This document shows, piece after piece, positions 56,262 to 64,000 of a stretch of DNA of 64,000 nucleotides (position 1 is its first letter; the number at the start of each line of letters is the position of its first letter). The notes below the pieces were generated by a model, which saw only the letters and a list, made by a program, of their open reading frames with translations, was not told the origin of the DNA and did not search any database. This stretch comes from Cryobacterium luteum. Lineage in GTDB: Bacteria; Actinomycetota; Actinomycetes; Actinomycetales; Microbacteriaceae. The stretch is from the NCBI RefSeq assembly GCF_900110125.1, contig NZ_FOCN01000003.1:235867-299866 (forward strand). The letters are read 5' to 3'. Made by a program: the position numbers and the translations under genes.

Positions 56262-56978
56262 ATGACAGGTTCACTGACACTCCTCAACGGTACAACTGCC
56301 ACGGCTGAGGAATTAGCCCCACTAGCATTTGCGGGCTTTGCTCACTTCACGGCGATGCAGGTCCACGATCGATCAGTACGCGGTCTGGACCTGCAACTCA
56401 AGCGGCTCCGTGATGCCAGCGACGCGATGTTTGGCAGGCACCTTCCGGATGCCCAAATTGTGGACTATCTCCGTGAGGCACTCAGCGCAGCACCCGAGGA
56501 CGCATCGTTGGCGCTTTTCATCACGTCGTCCCCGGGAGAGTTCGTAGCTCCTCGCTCGAAAGTGCATCTGCATGTGCTGACCAGAATCACCGACGCTGCC
56601 ACGGTTCCCCCGGAACCGTTGGCCTTGGACGTTGTTGCCCACCAGCGCGACCTGCCCCAAGTCAAGCACGTCGGTGAAGTGGCCAAAACGCTGCTTCTTC
56701 GTCAGGCCATCACGCGGGGATTCGACGATGCCGTCTTTGAAGATTCTGAAGGACGACTGAGCGAAGCGACCATCAAGCGCTACTCGCCAGCCAATATCGC
56801 TAGGTACGACATGAAAGAGGCTCTTCTGCAGGAACTGAGGCTCCTGCGTGGCACCGTAGAACGAGGAGAGCAGGACGGTCTTGCCACTGCCGCTCTCCCC
56901 AAACACTGCAATGTGCTGCTCAAGCGTTCTTTTCAGTCCCAGATAGGGAGTCTAGAGGCTTGCTGTTCCTCTACTTAG
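56262..56978 (+). pseudogene. Class IV aminotransferase-like gene, 3' end replaced
   Basis: The first 170 residues match class IV aminotransferase/4-amino-4-deoxychorismate lyase-like proteins: 'FTAMQVHDRSVRGLDLQLKRLRDASDAMFG', 'LPQVKHVGEVAKTLLLRQAITRGFDDAVFEDSEGRLSEATI' with the cofactor Lys region. After 'LSEATI' the family expects 'WNL...', but here the frame passes into DNA that on the other strand encodes a P-loop ATPase. The C-terminal third is therefore foreign, and the enzyme is probably inactive. Confidence 0.78.
56780..56951 (-). pseudogene. Fragment of a P-loop ATPase (Walker A part)
   Basis: One minus-strand frame reads 'LGLKRTLEQHIAVFGESGSGKTVLLSSFYGATQEPQFL', with a perfect Walker A motif (GESGSGKT). 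It is limited upstream by a TAG at 56952-56954 and runs into the aminotransferase gene antisense near 56780, so both ends are lost. Confidence 0.65.
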
Positions 56979-57120
56979 TGACCTGAAATGCGCCTCGATC
57001 AGCGTCGGTATGAAGCCGGCGCCGGTTCAGAAAGGAAGTGTCAGCTGTGGTGGTGACTGCCGATAATGCTTCGCCAACTCCAGATTGCGTTGTTCGAAGT
57101 GACCTCCACGCGAAACATGC

Positions 57121-57160
57121 CAAGAACCCCGGAGCCTCATGGCTTCGGGGTTCTTGTTTT
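57121..57160 (+). terminator. Hairpin with T run
   Basis: CAAGAACCCCG (57121-57131) pairs with CGGGGTTCTTG (57146-57156), with inner GAGCC/GGCTT pairing, followed by tttt on the plus strand. It lies between the rearranged aminotransferase region and the lipoprotein gene. Confidence 0.85.
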
Positions 57161-57214
57161 CTCGACGTCGACGACGCCTAGAGCGCGGGCATGGCCTGCT
57201 TCGCCGAGCAGAGG

Positions 57215-57976
57215 CTAAGAGAAGTAGCCACCGACGCCAAGGGCAAACGAGGGACAGTCAGCGCCGTAGAGTGGAGCGGAGAACGTAACCGAGCCGCCGT
57301 CCGAGATGTCCCCATCTTGTTCAGCAAAGTCGGTGAACTGCGAAATTAGGTTGTCACCGTCGAAGCAGTAAATGCCGACGCTGTAAGGGCCGGTGGCCTC
57401 GGCACCGGTCTCGTTTGTCGCAGCGCCCACGATGGAATCTCCCACCAGATTCACTTCAGTGACCTTAAAAGGTGCGGTGTTGTACGAGCTGGTATCCACG
57501 GGGCTGGAGTTCACCGTGAATTCGAACTCAGCGCCGTCAGCAACTGCGGCACTGTTATCGAAATAGATGTAAGCCAACCCGACCTCACCCGGCTGTACTT
57601 GGTCGGGGATTGTCCCTTGGCTACTACCCGTCGCGACGATAGAACCGCCGGTGCGTGCCGTTGCGCTCCAGTCGACGTGCGAAATACCGTCGCTTGTGTT
57701 GTTCCTGAACGCAAAGATCAGGCTCCCACTGTCCCTGTCGAGCGGGCCAACCTGAACCACCGATACCTCGCTGGCCTCGCCGTCGGGGAAGTTGGGTTGC
57801 GCCGTCCCACCGAGCAAACCGCTTGCATTGAACGGCAACGATTCGACCGTGACAGCCTTTTCTACCGGTATCGAAGTTGTATTCGAATCCCCCTCAGCCG
57901 CAACATCAGACGAGCTACAGGAAGTGAGCAGGAGCACAGCAGCAAGGACGACCGCCAGACGCAATGGATTCTTCAT
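57215..57976 (-). CDS. Secreted lipoprotein, unknown function
   Basis: A 253-residue lipoprotein: signal peptide with lipobox 'LLTSC', a Ser/Asp-rich linker, then a beta-rich domain with segments like 'SLIFAFRNNTSDGISHVDWSATARTGGSIVATGSSQGTIPDQVQPGEVGLAYIYFD', reminiscent of FxLYD-type domains. Function unknown. It is upstream-flanked by the octamer repeat at 58147-58202. Confidence 0.78.
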   Translation of the reverse strand: MKNPLRLAVVLAAVLLLTSCSSSDVAAEGDSNTTSIPVEKAVTVESLPFNASGLLGGTAQPNFPDGEASEVSVVQVGPLDRDSGSLIFAFRNNTSDGISHVDWSATARTGGSIVATGSSQGTIPDQVQPGEVGLAYIYFDNSAAVADGAEFEFTVNSSPVDTSSYNTAPFKVTEVNLVGDSIVGAATNETGAEATGPYSVGIYCFDGDNLISQFTDFAEQDGDISDGGSVTFSAPLYGADCPSFALGVGGYFS

Positions 57977-58146
57977 AAGCGCCAGCCTAGCGGCTCGTCT
58001 TACCTCGGCTCATATCGTGATATTCCTCAACAGTCACACCAACTACGTCAACGCAATTAGAAGGAGCGCTCTAATCCTGCTCAGGAGAACACGCCAGGCC
58101 AAGTTCGCCAGACCGTCTGAAAGAACTTTCTGCATCGACCATCCGG

Positions 58147-58202
58147 CAGTTCGACAGTTCGACAGTTCGACAGTTCGACAGTTCGACAGTTCGACAGTTC
58201 GA
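58147..58202. repeat. Seven perfect tandem octamers (CAGTTCGA)
   Basis: CAGTTCGA is repeated seven times without a mismatch over 56 bp. It lies in the 281-bp gap between two lipoprotein genes on the minus strand, about 170 bp upstream of one start and 56 bp downstream of the other stop. The remaining gap shows no gene. Confidence 0.97.
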
Positions 58203-58257
58203 CAGGATAGCGAGCGCCAAGTCAACGAAAACGTGTCGCCCGCTACATGTTCGAACG

Positions 58258-58722
58258 TTACTGGCGGCTCATCTCAACAGTCATGGTGACACCCATTGCC
58301 GTGAGGTCGTAGGAGAGCACGTCATTGTCAAAGGTAAAGGCTTTTGCCGTGTCGCCGGAGGCCATCAAGGCGGTCTCCATCTGCGCGACGTCACCCTGTG
58401 AGTCCCATGCGTACGACTCGGTGCCTTCGGTCGGCGCAACGAACGAACCGATCCAGTAGACCGCCTTTGTCGAGTCAGATGCGGTCACCCAGTCGACGGT
58501 GATTTGCTCGCCCGTAATGGTTGCCGCCTGGTACGTATCAGCGCTGTTTGAATTTGTCTGCTTCCACTCGCCTGTCAGATCTAGCGGTTCGACAACGACC
58601 TCCGCAACGCTCTCCTCGCTCTGCGAAGAGGGGGTCGCGGCTTTGATATCGGCAGCGGGGGCAGAGCACCCGGTGAGTAGAAGGAGCGAGGCCGCGAACG
58701 GGATGATAAGGCGAAGTTTCAT
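58258..58722 (-). CDS. Small secreted lipoprotein, unknown function
   Basis: A 154-residue lipoprotein with lipobox 'LLLTGC', a linker and a domain starting 'LDLTGEWKQTNSNSADTYQAATITGEQITVDWV', like the lipocalin-type extracytoplasmic proteins common in actinobacteria. Function unknown. Confidence 0.75.
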   Translation of the reverse strand: MKLRLIIPFAASLLLLTGCSAPAADIKAATPSSQSEESVAEVVVEPLDLTGEWKQTNSNSADTYQAATITGEQITVDWVTASDSTKAVYWIGSFVAPTEGTESYAWDSQGDVAQMETALMASGDTAKAFTFDNDVLSYDLTAMGVTMTVEMSRQ

Positions 58723-58931
58723 AATTGCAGTCTAGGAGTCGGGGCCGACGTCGAAACCCGTCACGGGTCATGACGCGAAGAGAAGAGTTCGATATCCACA
58801 AGTCTTGCCCTTGAGCGTCTCTGTACAGCCCGAGCCAGTCGCATAGCAAACTCACGTCACGACGCGACCATGCGCGGGGACCCGGTGCGCTCCTCCCTGT
58901 CGGACGCATCAAACGACACAGGGCGCCACCG

Positions 58932-59201
58932 ATGATCGACATCAACCCGAACGGCGCGGGCTTTCCCGGCGTCGAGCAGCTGCGCGTCACCGTCGGCGCG
59001 GTCATGACCATCGGCCTCGTGCTCAGCGTGCTCGTCCTCATCGTCGCGGCGATGGTCTGATGGTTCGGCGCCAACTCCTCCAACCCGCACCTCGCCTCCC
59101 GCGGCAAGACCGGCGTGATGGTGGCCTGCGGCGCAGCGATCATCTGCGGCGCCGCCGTCACCCTCGTCAACTTCTTCTGGAAAGTCGGCCAGTCCGTCTG
59201 A
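58932..59201 (+). pseudogene. DUF6112-like conjugation protein with in-frame TGA
   Basis: The frame 'MIDINPNGAGFPGVEQLRVTV...' continues over a TGA at 59058-59060 (codon 43) to '...WFGANSSNPHLASRGKTGVMVACGAAIICGA', ending at 59199-59201. The 89-codon whole matches DUF6112, a two-helix membrane protein (pilin-like) found just upstream of SCO6880-like genes in actinobacterial conjugative elements. The TGA falls between the first helix and 'WFGANSS'; it may be a nonsense mutation or a sequence error. Confidence 0.7.
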
Positions 59202-59251
59202 CCCTGCGACGACGCGAGGCTACCGATGAGCGTGTGCGATGTGCCGGTCTT

Positions 59252-59269
59252 AGCCTCGATCCACCGGTC
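59252..59269 (+). repeat. 18-bp direct repeat, left copy
   Basis: AGCCTCGATCCACCGGTC occurs here and at 63909-63926 in the same orientation. It bounds the segment with the conjugation genes and the metal cargo. Confidence 0.8.
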
Positions 59270-59429
59270 CGCCTTGAGTGAGCGTGGTCGCACAGAAAGC
59301 GGATGCCCACACCCAATCCGCCGGCAACGCCAGCGCCCCGAGCGCGCCGGCATCCAAGCAGACACGACCACCGGCATCAGCCTCACCGCAAGAACTGCCA
59401 GCCGGTCGAAAAATCAAGGACGCGTAGCC

Positions 59430-60893
59430 GTGGACACTCACACGAACCGCGCCGACTACCGCCTCGCCCCGGTGCAGTTCTCGCGACTGACCAAGCGAGG
59501 AGTGCTGCTGGGTTTGTCGGTGCCGCAGCTCGTGGCGCTGTCGATAGGCACGCTCACCATCGTCACCGCGCTCTACACGACGGGCGCCTTGGGTGTCGCG
59601 TGGACGAGCCCGATCTGGGGTACCGCGGCGGTGATCGCGGGTATCCCGATCGGCGGGCGCAAGATCGTCGAGTGGATGCCGGTGGTCACGCGGTGGGCGT
59701 GGAGATCGGGACATGAGCAGCTGACCTACCGGCGCCGCGTAATCCGCCCGCGCCCGGTGGGAACCTTGTCGCGGCCGGGCGATGCGGCCGCCCTGCGCGA
59801 GTGGAACGATCCCGAGTCGGGCGCGGTGATGATCCACGACCCGCACGCGCAAACCCTCACCGCGATCGTCGCGGTGTCCCACCCGGCGTTCGCGTTGCTC
59901 GACCCGGACGAGCAGCATCGGCGCGTGGTGGGGTGGGGGCGCGTGCTGGCCGGAGCCTGCCGATCGGGGCGGATCGCACGGCTGCAAGTGTCCGAGCGCA
60001 CCCTGCCCGACTCCGGAACAAGACTAGCCGAGTGGTGGAAGGGGCACGGCATCAACGACGAAAGTTGGGCCGCCAACACCTACCGCGACCTCATCGAGCG
60101 GGCAGGACCCGCCGGTGAACGCCACGCCACGACAATCGCACTCTCCCTCGACCTCACTGCGGCCTCCCGACACGTGCGCACACAGGGCGGCGGCATGCGC
60201 GGCGCGGCGACGGTGCTGCGGCAGGAAATGACAGCCCTGACCGGAGCGCTGCGCGCCGCGGACCTCACGGTCGGCGGCTGGCTCACCGCCGACGAGCTCG
60301 CGGTCGTGCTGCGAACCGCGTATGACCCGGCCATCGGAGTCGACCTGGAGCGGCATCCGCTGGTCGGGCGGTCACTGGCCACGGCCGGACCAGTCGCCGT
60401 CGCCGAGAGCTGGGATCACCTCCGCACCGACAGCGCGTTTCATGCGGTGTTGTGGATCAGTGAGTGGCCCAGGTCGCAGGTATTCCCCGGTTTTCTCTCA
60501 CCCCTCGTCTTCACCAACGGCATCCTGCGCACGGTATCGCTGCACTACCTGCCCGTGCGCGCCGACCAGGCCGCGCGCGACCTGCGCACGAAGAAGACCG
60601 AGCTGATCAGCGACGCCCACCAACGCACCCGCATTGGCCAAATAGAGGATGCCGGCGCCACCGCCGAGTACGACGACCTACTGCACCAGGAGGCCGACCT
60701 CACCGCCGGGCACGGCGTGCTGCGCACCACCGGGCTCATCTGCGTTACCGCGCCCACCGTCGACGAGCTCGACGCCGCGGTGGCGTCGATCGAGCAGGCT
60801 GCGATCCAGGCATCCTGCGAGACACGGCGGCTCGTCGGGCAGCAGGCGCAGGCGTTTACAGCGGCGGCGTTGCCGCTGTGCCGGAGCGTGTGA
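59430..60893 (+). CDS. SCO6880-family conjugal transfer protein
   Basis: A 487-residue protein of the SCO6880 family, part of the type IV-like secretion system of actinobacterial integrative elements. Two N-terminal membrane helices (about 30-75; 'QLVALSIGTLTIVTALYTTG', PrgI-like) are followed by a large soluble domain ('ESGAVMIHDPHAQTLTAIVAVSHPAFALLD', 'ISEWPRSQVFPGFLSPLV'). I chose GTG 59430 with aagga upstream. Normally the VirB4-like ATPase follows directly; here 2.1 kb of other genes lie between. Confidence 0.87.
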   Translation: MDTHTNRADYRLAPVQFSRLTKRGVLLGLSVPQLVALSIGTLTIVTALYTTGALGVAWTSPIWGTAAVIAGIPIGGRKIVEWMPVVTRWAWRSGHEQLTYRRRVIRPRPVGTLSRPGDAAALREWNDPESGAVMIHDPHAQTLTAIVAVSHPAFALLDPDEQHRRVVGWGRVLAGACRSGRIARLQVSERTLPDSGTRLAEWWKGHGINDESWAANTYRDLIERAGPAGERHATTIALSLDLTAASRHVRTQGGGMRGAATVLRQEMTALTGALRAADLTVGGWLTADELAVVLRTAYDPAIGVDLERHPLVGRSLATAGPVAVAESWDHLRTDSAFHAVLWISEWPRSQVFPGFLSPLVFTNGILRTVSLHYLPVRADQAARDLRTKKTELISDAHQRTRIGQIEDAGATAEYDDLLHQEADLTAGHGVLRTTGLICVTAPTVDELDAAVASIEQAAIQASCETRRLVGQQAQAFTAAALPLCRSV

Positions 60894-60899
60894 GGTGTT

Positions 60900-61586
60900 T
60901 CAGGAGCAGTCTTCGTGGTCGGCTTCGCGTTCCCCGGTCAGAGCAGCCACGGGCACATTACAGGCTTCGCCGCGCCACGCCTCGAGGCCTTCCCTGACGG
61001 CGAAGACCACGATCACGAGGGCTGCGACCGAGTCTGCCCATGCCCAACCGAAAAGGGTATTCAGCAGCAGCCCGATTAGCAGAGCTGCGGAGAGATAGGA
61101 GCAGATCAGGGTTTGCTTCGAGTCAGCGACCGCCGAGGCTGAGCCCAGCTCCCGGCCGGCGCGACGTTCGGCGAAGCTCAGAAAGGGCATCACTAGAAGA
61201 CTGACCGCGGCCAGCACAATGCCGACCGTACTGTGTTCCGCTTCCCGAACACCGAACAAGGACAGCCCGGCATCGACGGTCACGTACGCTGCGAGAGCGA
61301 AGAACGCCCACGCAATGACTCGCAGCGCGGTCTTCTCCCGCGTCTCTGGATCAGGAACTGCGAACTGCCATGCCACCGCGGCCGCGGAGAGGACCTCAAC
61401 GACAGAGTCGAGGCCAAAACCGATGAGGGCCGCTGAGGACGCCACACTCCCGGCCGCGATCGCAATGATCGCTTCGATGATGTTGTAGGCAATTGTCGCC
61501 GCGACGATCCACCGAATCCGGCGACGGAGAACCTGCGTTCGGTCAGGCTGGATCGCAACCACTCGGTCGCCAGCGGGAAGGCTCAT
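60900..61586 (-). CDS. Cation diffusion facilitator-like metal exporter
   Basis: A 228-residue membrane protein with about six helices. The CDF metal site is suggested by 'LIGFGLDSVVEVLSAA' and 'SAVADSKQTLICSYLSAALL' (Asp residues of helices II and V). The cytoplasmic C-terminal domain of larger CDFs is missing, and the tail has Cys/His/Asp ('ACNVP', 'EADHEDCS'). The ATG overlaps the cmtR stop by 4 nt, so it probably exports cadmium, lead or a related ion under CmtR control. Confidence 0.86.
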   Translation of the reverse strand: MSLPAGDRVVAIQPDRTQVLRRRIRWIVAATIAYNIIEAIIAIAAGSVASSAALIGFGLDSVVEVLSAAAVAWQFAVPDPETREKTALRVIAWAFFALAAYVTVDAGLSLFGVREAEHSTVGIVLAAVSLLVMPFLSFAERRAGRELGSASAVADSKQTLICSYLSAALLIGLLLNTLFGWAWADSVAALVIVVFAVREGLEAWRGEACNVPVAALTGEREADHEDCS

Positions 61587-61936
61587 ACGTTAGTCCCGCA
61601 ACAGAGCGGCACATCGCAGGCCTCATCGACGCAACCGAGACCGTCATCGACGGCGAGCACCACTTCCATCAAGGCGACCAAGGCCTTTGTCACGTGGGGA
61701 TCCGCGATCTCATACCGAGTCGAGCGCCCCTCCGGAACGGCGACCACGATTCCGCAGCCTCTCAGGCAAGACAGATGATTCGACACGTTCGACCGCGACA
61801 GCTCTAGCTCGCGAGCCAACGCACCCGGATAGCCCGGCCCATCGAGCAGGGACAGCAGGATTCGAGATCTGGTGGGATCGGCCATCGCTCGACCCAACCG
61901 GTTCATCACGTCCACCCGAGAAGCAATAGTCAGCAT
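61583..61936 (-). CDS. cmtR: CmtR-like cadmium/lead-sensing ArsR repressor
   Basis: A 117-residue ArsR-family repressor. Cys57 and Cys61 in 'NVSNHLSCLRGCGIVVAVPEGR' and Cys102 in 'GLGCVDEAC' fall at the same positions as the Cd/Pb ligands of mycobacterial CmtR. The DNA-binding helix is 'ALARELELSRSNVSNHLSCL'. A C-terminal CC pair is extra. TAATGT lies 6 nt before the ATG (leaderless), and an inverted repeat GTCAG-6-CTGAC overlaps the start. Confidence 0.92.
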   Translation of the reverse strand: MLTIASRVDVMNRLGRAMADPTRSRILLSLLDGPGYPGALARELELSRSNVSNHLSCLRGCGIVVAVPEGRSTRYEIADPHVTKALVALMEVVLAVDDGLGCVDEACDVPLCCGTNV

Positions 61937-61948
61937 GCACTGACATTA
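61929..61948 (-). promoter_or_regulatory. cmtR promoter and candidate operator
   Basis: The minus-strand -10 TAATGT (61943-61948) is 6 nt before the ATG. The inverted repeat GTCAG (61929-61933) / CTGAC (61940-61944) spans the transcription start, a fitting place for CmtR to repress. Confidence 0.5.
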
Positions 61949-62014
61949 CAGCAGGGGCTGACTGATCACCACCGGCCGGTAAGGGTGTGTCCCGTGCTTA
62001 TGCAGCGCCATTTT

Positions 62015-62173
62015 CTAGTGCTGATCACGCCTAATTGGATCGGCCCGCAGCCGGAGTGCGACCCAAAGTCCGCACCGGCGGCAGATGTAGACGCTGTCGC
62101 TGAGGGCGTGCTGCTTGCGGCGGGGATAGATGCGACCGCAGCAGGAACAGGTGAATTCCGCGGCGCTATCCAT
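62015..62173 (-). CDS. Small zinc-ribbon protein, 52 aa
   Basis: MDSAAEFTCSCCGRIYPRR with a second pair 'CRRC' makes a four-Cys zinc ribbon; the rest is basic. Its ATG lies 8 nt inside the end of the thioredoxin-like gene, so it is translationally coupled. Function unknown, perhaps metal binding. Confidence 0.6.
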   Translation of the reverse strand: MDSAAEFTCSCCGRIYPRRKQHALSDSVYICRRCGLWVALRLRADPIRRDQH

Positions 62174-62477
62174 AGGCGGCAAGTGCTGCTTCGATTTGCT
62201 GTTGGGTCGGAGCTCCGCCCATGCCGTTCGGCGTGAGATAGATCCGGCAGGCGAGATCGTTGGTGCGGCCGTCCGTGGGGAAGAGATCGACTCCGTCAAC
62301 GAGGATCGTCGGTGATCCGGCAAAGGGCAAGCGTGCGGCCGTCTCGGCAGAATCGATCAGGGTCGACTTGACTGAAGTGTTGGTGGGCATCGTCTTCGCG
62401 GCGGCGCGCTGCAGGCGGAGAAGTGTTTCTCCCGAGTTCGGGCAGTCTGCAATGTGAAGCAGCTCTATCGTCGCCAT
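62166..62477 (-). CDS. Thioredoxin-like protein of the alkylmercury lyase-associated type
   Basis: A 103-residue protein: 'ATIELLHIADCPNSGETLLRLQRAAA' with one conserved Cys in 'DCPN', 'LPFAGSPTILVDGVDLFP' with the cis-Pro of the thioredoxin fold, and 'RTNDLACRIYLTPNGMGGAPT'. Such proteins often accompany mercury or arsenic genes in actinobacteria. It is part of the metal cargo here; the reaction is unknown. Confidence 0.77.
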   Translation of the reverse strand: MATIELLHIADCPNSGETLLRLQRAAAKTMPTNTSVKSTLIDSAETAARLPFAGSPTILVDGVDLFPTDGRTNDLACRIYLTPNGMGGAPTQQQIEAALAAYG

Positions 62478-62622
62478 GGATTTCTTTCTCTGAAGGGGCC
62501 ATCGAGATCCGAATCGAACGACCGGCGCGGAGCCTCTTTCCCCAATTCTGTCACCGCAGTCGCCTGCCGCGTAGTCCACTGCGCACCTTCAATACGAAGC
62601 AAAAACGTGATTGGAGCGACGC

Positions 62623-63024
62623 ATGGCTGGGTACGAAATCAGGAACCGCACATCTCGATGGTTCAGTGTGGCCTTCCTGCAGGGAGCTGAGGCCGACGCG
62701 GTGCTCGGCCTGATCGACCGAAGCGGAGCATCCGCTGCCTTCGATTACCTGCAGCCACGGGACCTCGGCGAGGCCACGACCGATGCCGCCCTCGAAAATG
62801 GATACGCCTACGACCGCATCCCGGCCGGTCGGACCGACCACATCATCGAGCATGACGGCTCGCCATATGCGCTGACCTACAGCCGGACGTACCGGTACGT
62901 TTCGCTGTTGCGGTGTCATCCGCTTGCATCTGAATTGAAGCCAACCCGAAACTCTCCCCGTCGAGACGATATCTGGGCCGTCCCGCGATCAACGCGCCAG
63001 GCTGAGCGCACGGTCACGCTGTGA
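62623..63024 (+). CDS. Hypothetical protein of the conjugative element
   Basis: A 133-residue protein beginning MAGYEIRNRTSRWFSVAFLQGAEADAVLGLI; not recognised. It has a ribosome site (ttggag) and its TGA overlaps the start of the next gene (GTGA), so it is coupled to the ATPase gene. Confidence 0.6.
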   Translation: MAGYEIRNRTSRWFSVAFLQGAEADAVLGLIDRSGASAAFDYLQPRDLGEATTDAALENGYAYDRIPAGRTDHIIEHDGSPYALTYSRTYRYVSLLRCHPLASELKPTRNSPRRDDIWAVPRSTRQAERTVTL

Positions 63025-63941
63025 AAGACGCCGATGTAGCCGAGCGGATGCACACGGCCGCGCTGGTCGAGCCGCGCGGCGAGCTGCGCCGCGACCGTCG
63101 CCCCCGCCGACGCGAAGCTGCGAAGATCGAGGCGGATGCGCAGAAGGCCAAGACTCTCGCGGCCCGTATCCGCTGGCACGCCGCGCGCGACGAAGCACGA
63201 TCGGGCTCCTACCTGCCCAAGGGCGGTGAGCCGGGTCCCGCTCAGCTGCGAACGCCCGGACGACTAAAGCTGCCCAAACACCAAGACACGACCGCGACGC
63301 TGTCCGGCCACTACCCGTTTCTCGCCAAAGCGGGACTCGGCTCCGCCGGCGTCTTCGTCGGGCAGGACCTCTACTCGGGCGGCTCCTTCGTCTACGACCC
63401 GTGGGTGCTCTACCAGCGCGGACTGATCACCGCGCCGAACGTCGTGCTGGCCGGCATCGTCGGCTCCGGCAAGTCGTCGTTGGCGAAGTCGCTCTACACG
63501 CGCTCGCTCCCCTTCGACCGGCGGGTCTACGTGCCGGGCGATCCGAAAGGCGAGCACACCGCAGTGGCCGAAGCCGTCGGCGGCAAAGCCATCATCCTCG
63601 GCCACGGACTGCGCAACCGGCTCAACCCGCTCGATGAAGGCCACAGGGCAGCATCCGTTTCGGATGTTGAGTGGTCGGCACAGCTGGCCGCCCGGCGTCG
63701 CGACCTAATCGGCGCCCTCGCCGAAACCGTGCTCGACCGACCACTCAGCCCGCTCGAGCACACCGCCATCGACCTCGCCCTGGCGGACGCCGTGCGCAGC
63801 GCCGAGGTGCCGATCCTGCCCATGGTGGTCGACCGCATCCTCTCCCCCAACCCCGAGGACGACGAGGGCCGCCTCGCCGCAGACGGACGCCTCGTCGGCC
63901 ATGCACTAAGCCTCGATCCACCGGTCGAGTTGAGGTTGTGA
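63021..63941 (+). CDS. VirB4/TraC-like conjugation ATPase, C-terminally truncated
   Basis: 306 codons of the ATP-binding protein that powers the secretion channel in actinobacterial conjugative elements. An Arg/Ala-rich N-terminal helix is followed by 'HYPFLAKAGLGSAGVFVGQDLYSGGSFVYDPWVLY' and the Walker A 'VLAGIVGSGKSSLAKSLYTRSLPFDRRVYVPGDPKGEHTAVAEAVGG'. Full proteins have roughly 480 residues with Walker B further on; here homology ends at 'GRLVGHAL' and the frame closes with 'SLDPPVELRL', coded by the 18-bp repeat and what follows. It lacks the Walker B half. Confidence 0.85.
   Translation: MKDADVAERMHTAALVEPRGELRRDRRPRRREAAKIEADAQKAKTLAARIRWHAARDEARSGSYLPKGGEPGPAQLRTPGRLKLPKHQDTTATLSGHYPFLAKAGLGSAGVFVGQDLYSGGSFVYDPWVLYQRGLITAPNVVLAGIVGSGKSSLAKSLYTRSLPFDRRVYVPGDPKGEHTAVAEAVGGKAIILGHGLRNRLNPLDEGHRAASVSDVEWSAQLAARRRDLIGALAETVLDRPLSPLEHTAIDLALADAVRSAEVPILPMVVDRILSPNPEDDEGRLAADGRLVGHALSLDPPVELRL
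63909..63926 (+). repeat. 18-bp direct repeat, right copy
   Basis: Identical to 59252-59269. It marks the exact point where the VirB4-like gene loses similarity. The last 70 bp of the window show no gene. Confidence 0.8.
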
Positions 63942-64000
63942 CGGCGCGTTAAATCGAGAATGCCTATCGGATCAGGAAAAATAGAACTTACTTAGGGTTC

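Noticed and set aside
58147..58202. A CRISPR or iteron origin at the octamers
   Set aside because: No spacers between units, and no replication gene or AT-rich stretch nearby.
58740..58931. A further gene between the lipoprotein and the DUF6112 gene
   Set aside because: No frame with a plausible start or similarity; 190 bp of flank only.

Overview
The window looks like chromosome of a high-GC actinobacterium, most likely of the family Microbacteriaceae (inference). The reasons are the order RDD protein, glnA, glnE, glnA2, panB, map, ppgK; a DUF3145 gene; an actinobacterial FasR-fabD-fabH-acpP-fabF cluster behind a homodimeric aceE; mycothiol-type maleylpyruvate isomerase proteins; and many start codons with a -10 box exactly 6 nt upstream and no Shine-Dalgarno sequence (leaderless mRNAs).

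1-25 kb is conserved core. It holds nitrogen assimilation (glnA behind a four-half-site GlnR box, the adenylyltransferase glnE, and glnA2, which lacks the modifiable Tyr), pantothenate synthesis, methionine aminopeptidase, polyphosphate glucokinase, RNase P RNA, a zinc-ribbon/Nif3 pair, two tandem GAF-ANTAR proteins, tRNA-Val(UAC), a peroxiredoxin, pyruvate dehydrogenase E1, the fatty acid synthase II operon with its PucR-type activator, DUF3145 and an exonuclease/polymerase. 25-28 kb has an 82-84 bp repeat array, a YxxxD-motif lipoprotein, a secreted ScyD-like propeller, an octamer repeat and a DUF1801 protein. 28-36 kb is a complete narGHJI-narK operon for respiratory nitrate reduction. 36.4-38 kb has two HAD proteins and a guanidinium exporter (gdx) under a guanidine-III riboswitch.

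38-57 kb is a patchwork accessory region. It contains repeated units of a regulator (AraC, MarR, HxlR, MerR) beside genes it probably controls (NmrA/SDR proteins, DUF1772, SRPBCC, mycothiol-dependent isomerase, MFS exporter), which suggests electrophile or xenobiotic response. Between them lie decayed IS3, IS30 and IS21 remnants, gene chimeras, a diverged 340-bp duplication, and a polymorphic toxin with calcium-binding repeats followed by a likely immunity gene. 57-58.8 kb holds two lipoproteins and a 7x8 bp repeat. 58.9-64 kb is part of a conjugative element (DUF6112, SCO6880-like protein, VirB4-like ATPase). Its secretion genes are interrupted by a metal cargo (CmtR and a cation diffusion facilitator, plus a thioredoxin-like and a zinc-ribbon protein). 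The DUF6112 gene has an in-frame TGA and the ATPase is truncated, so the element looks defective.
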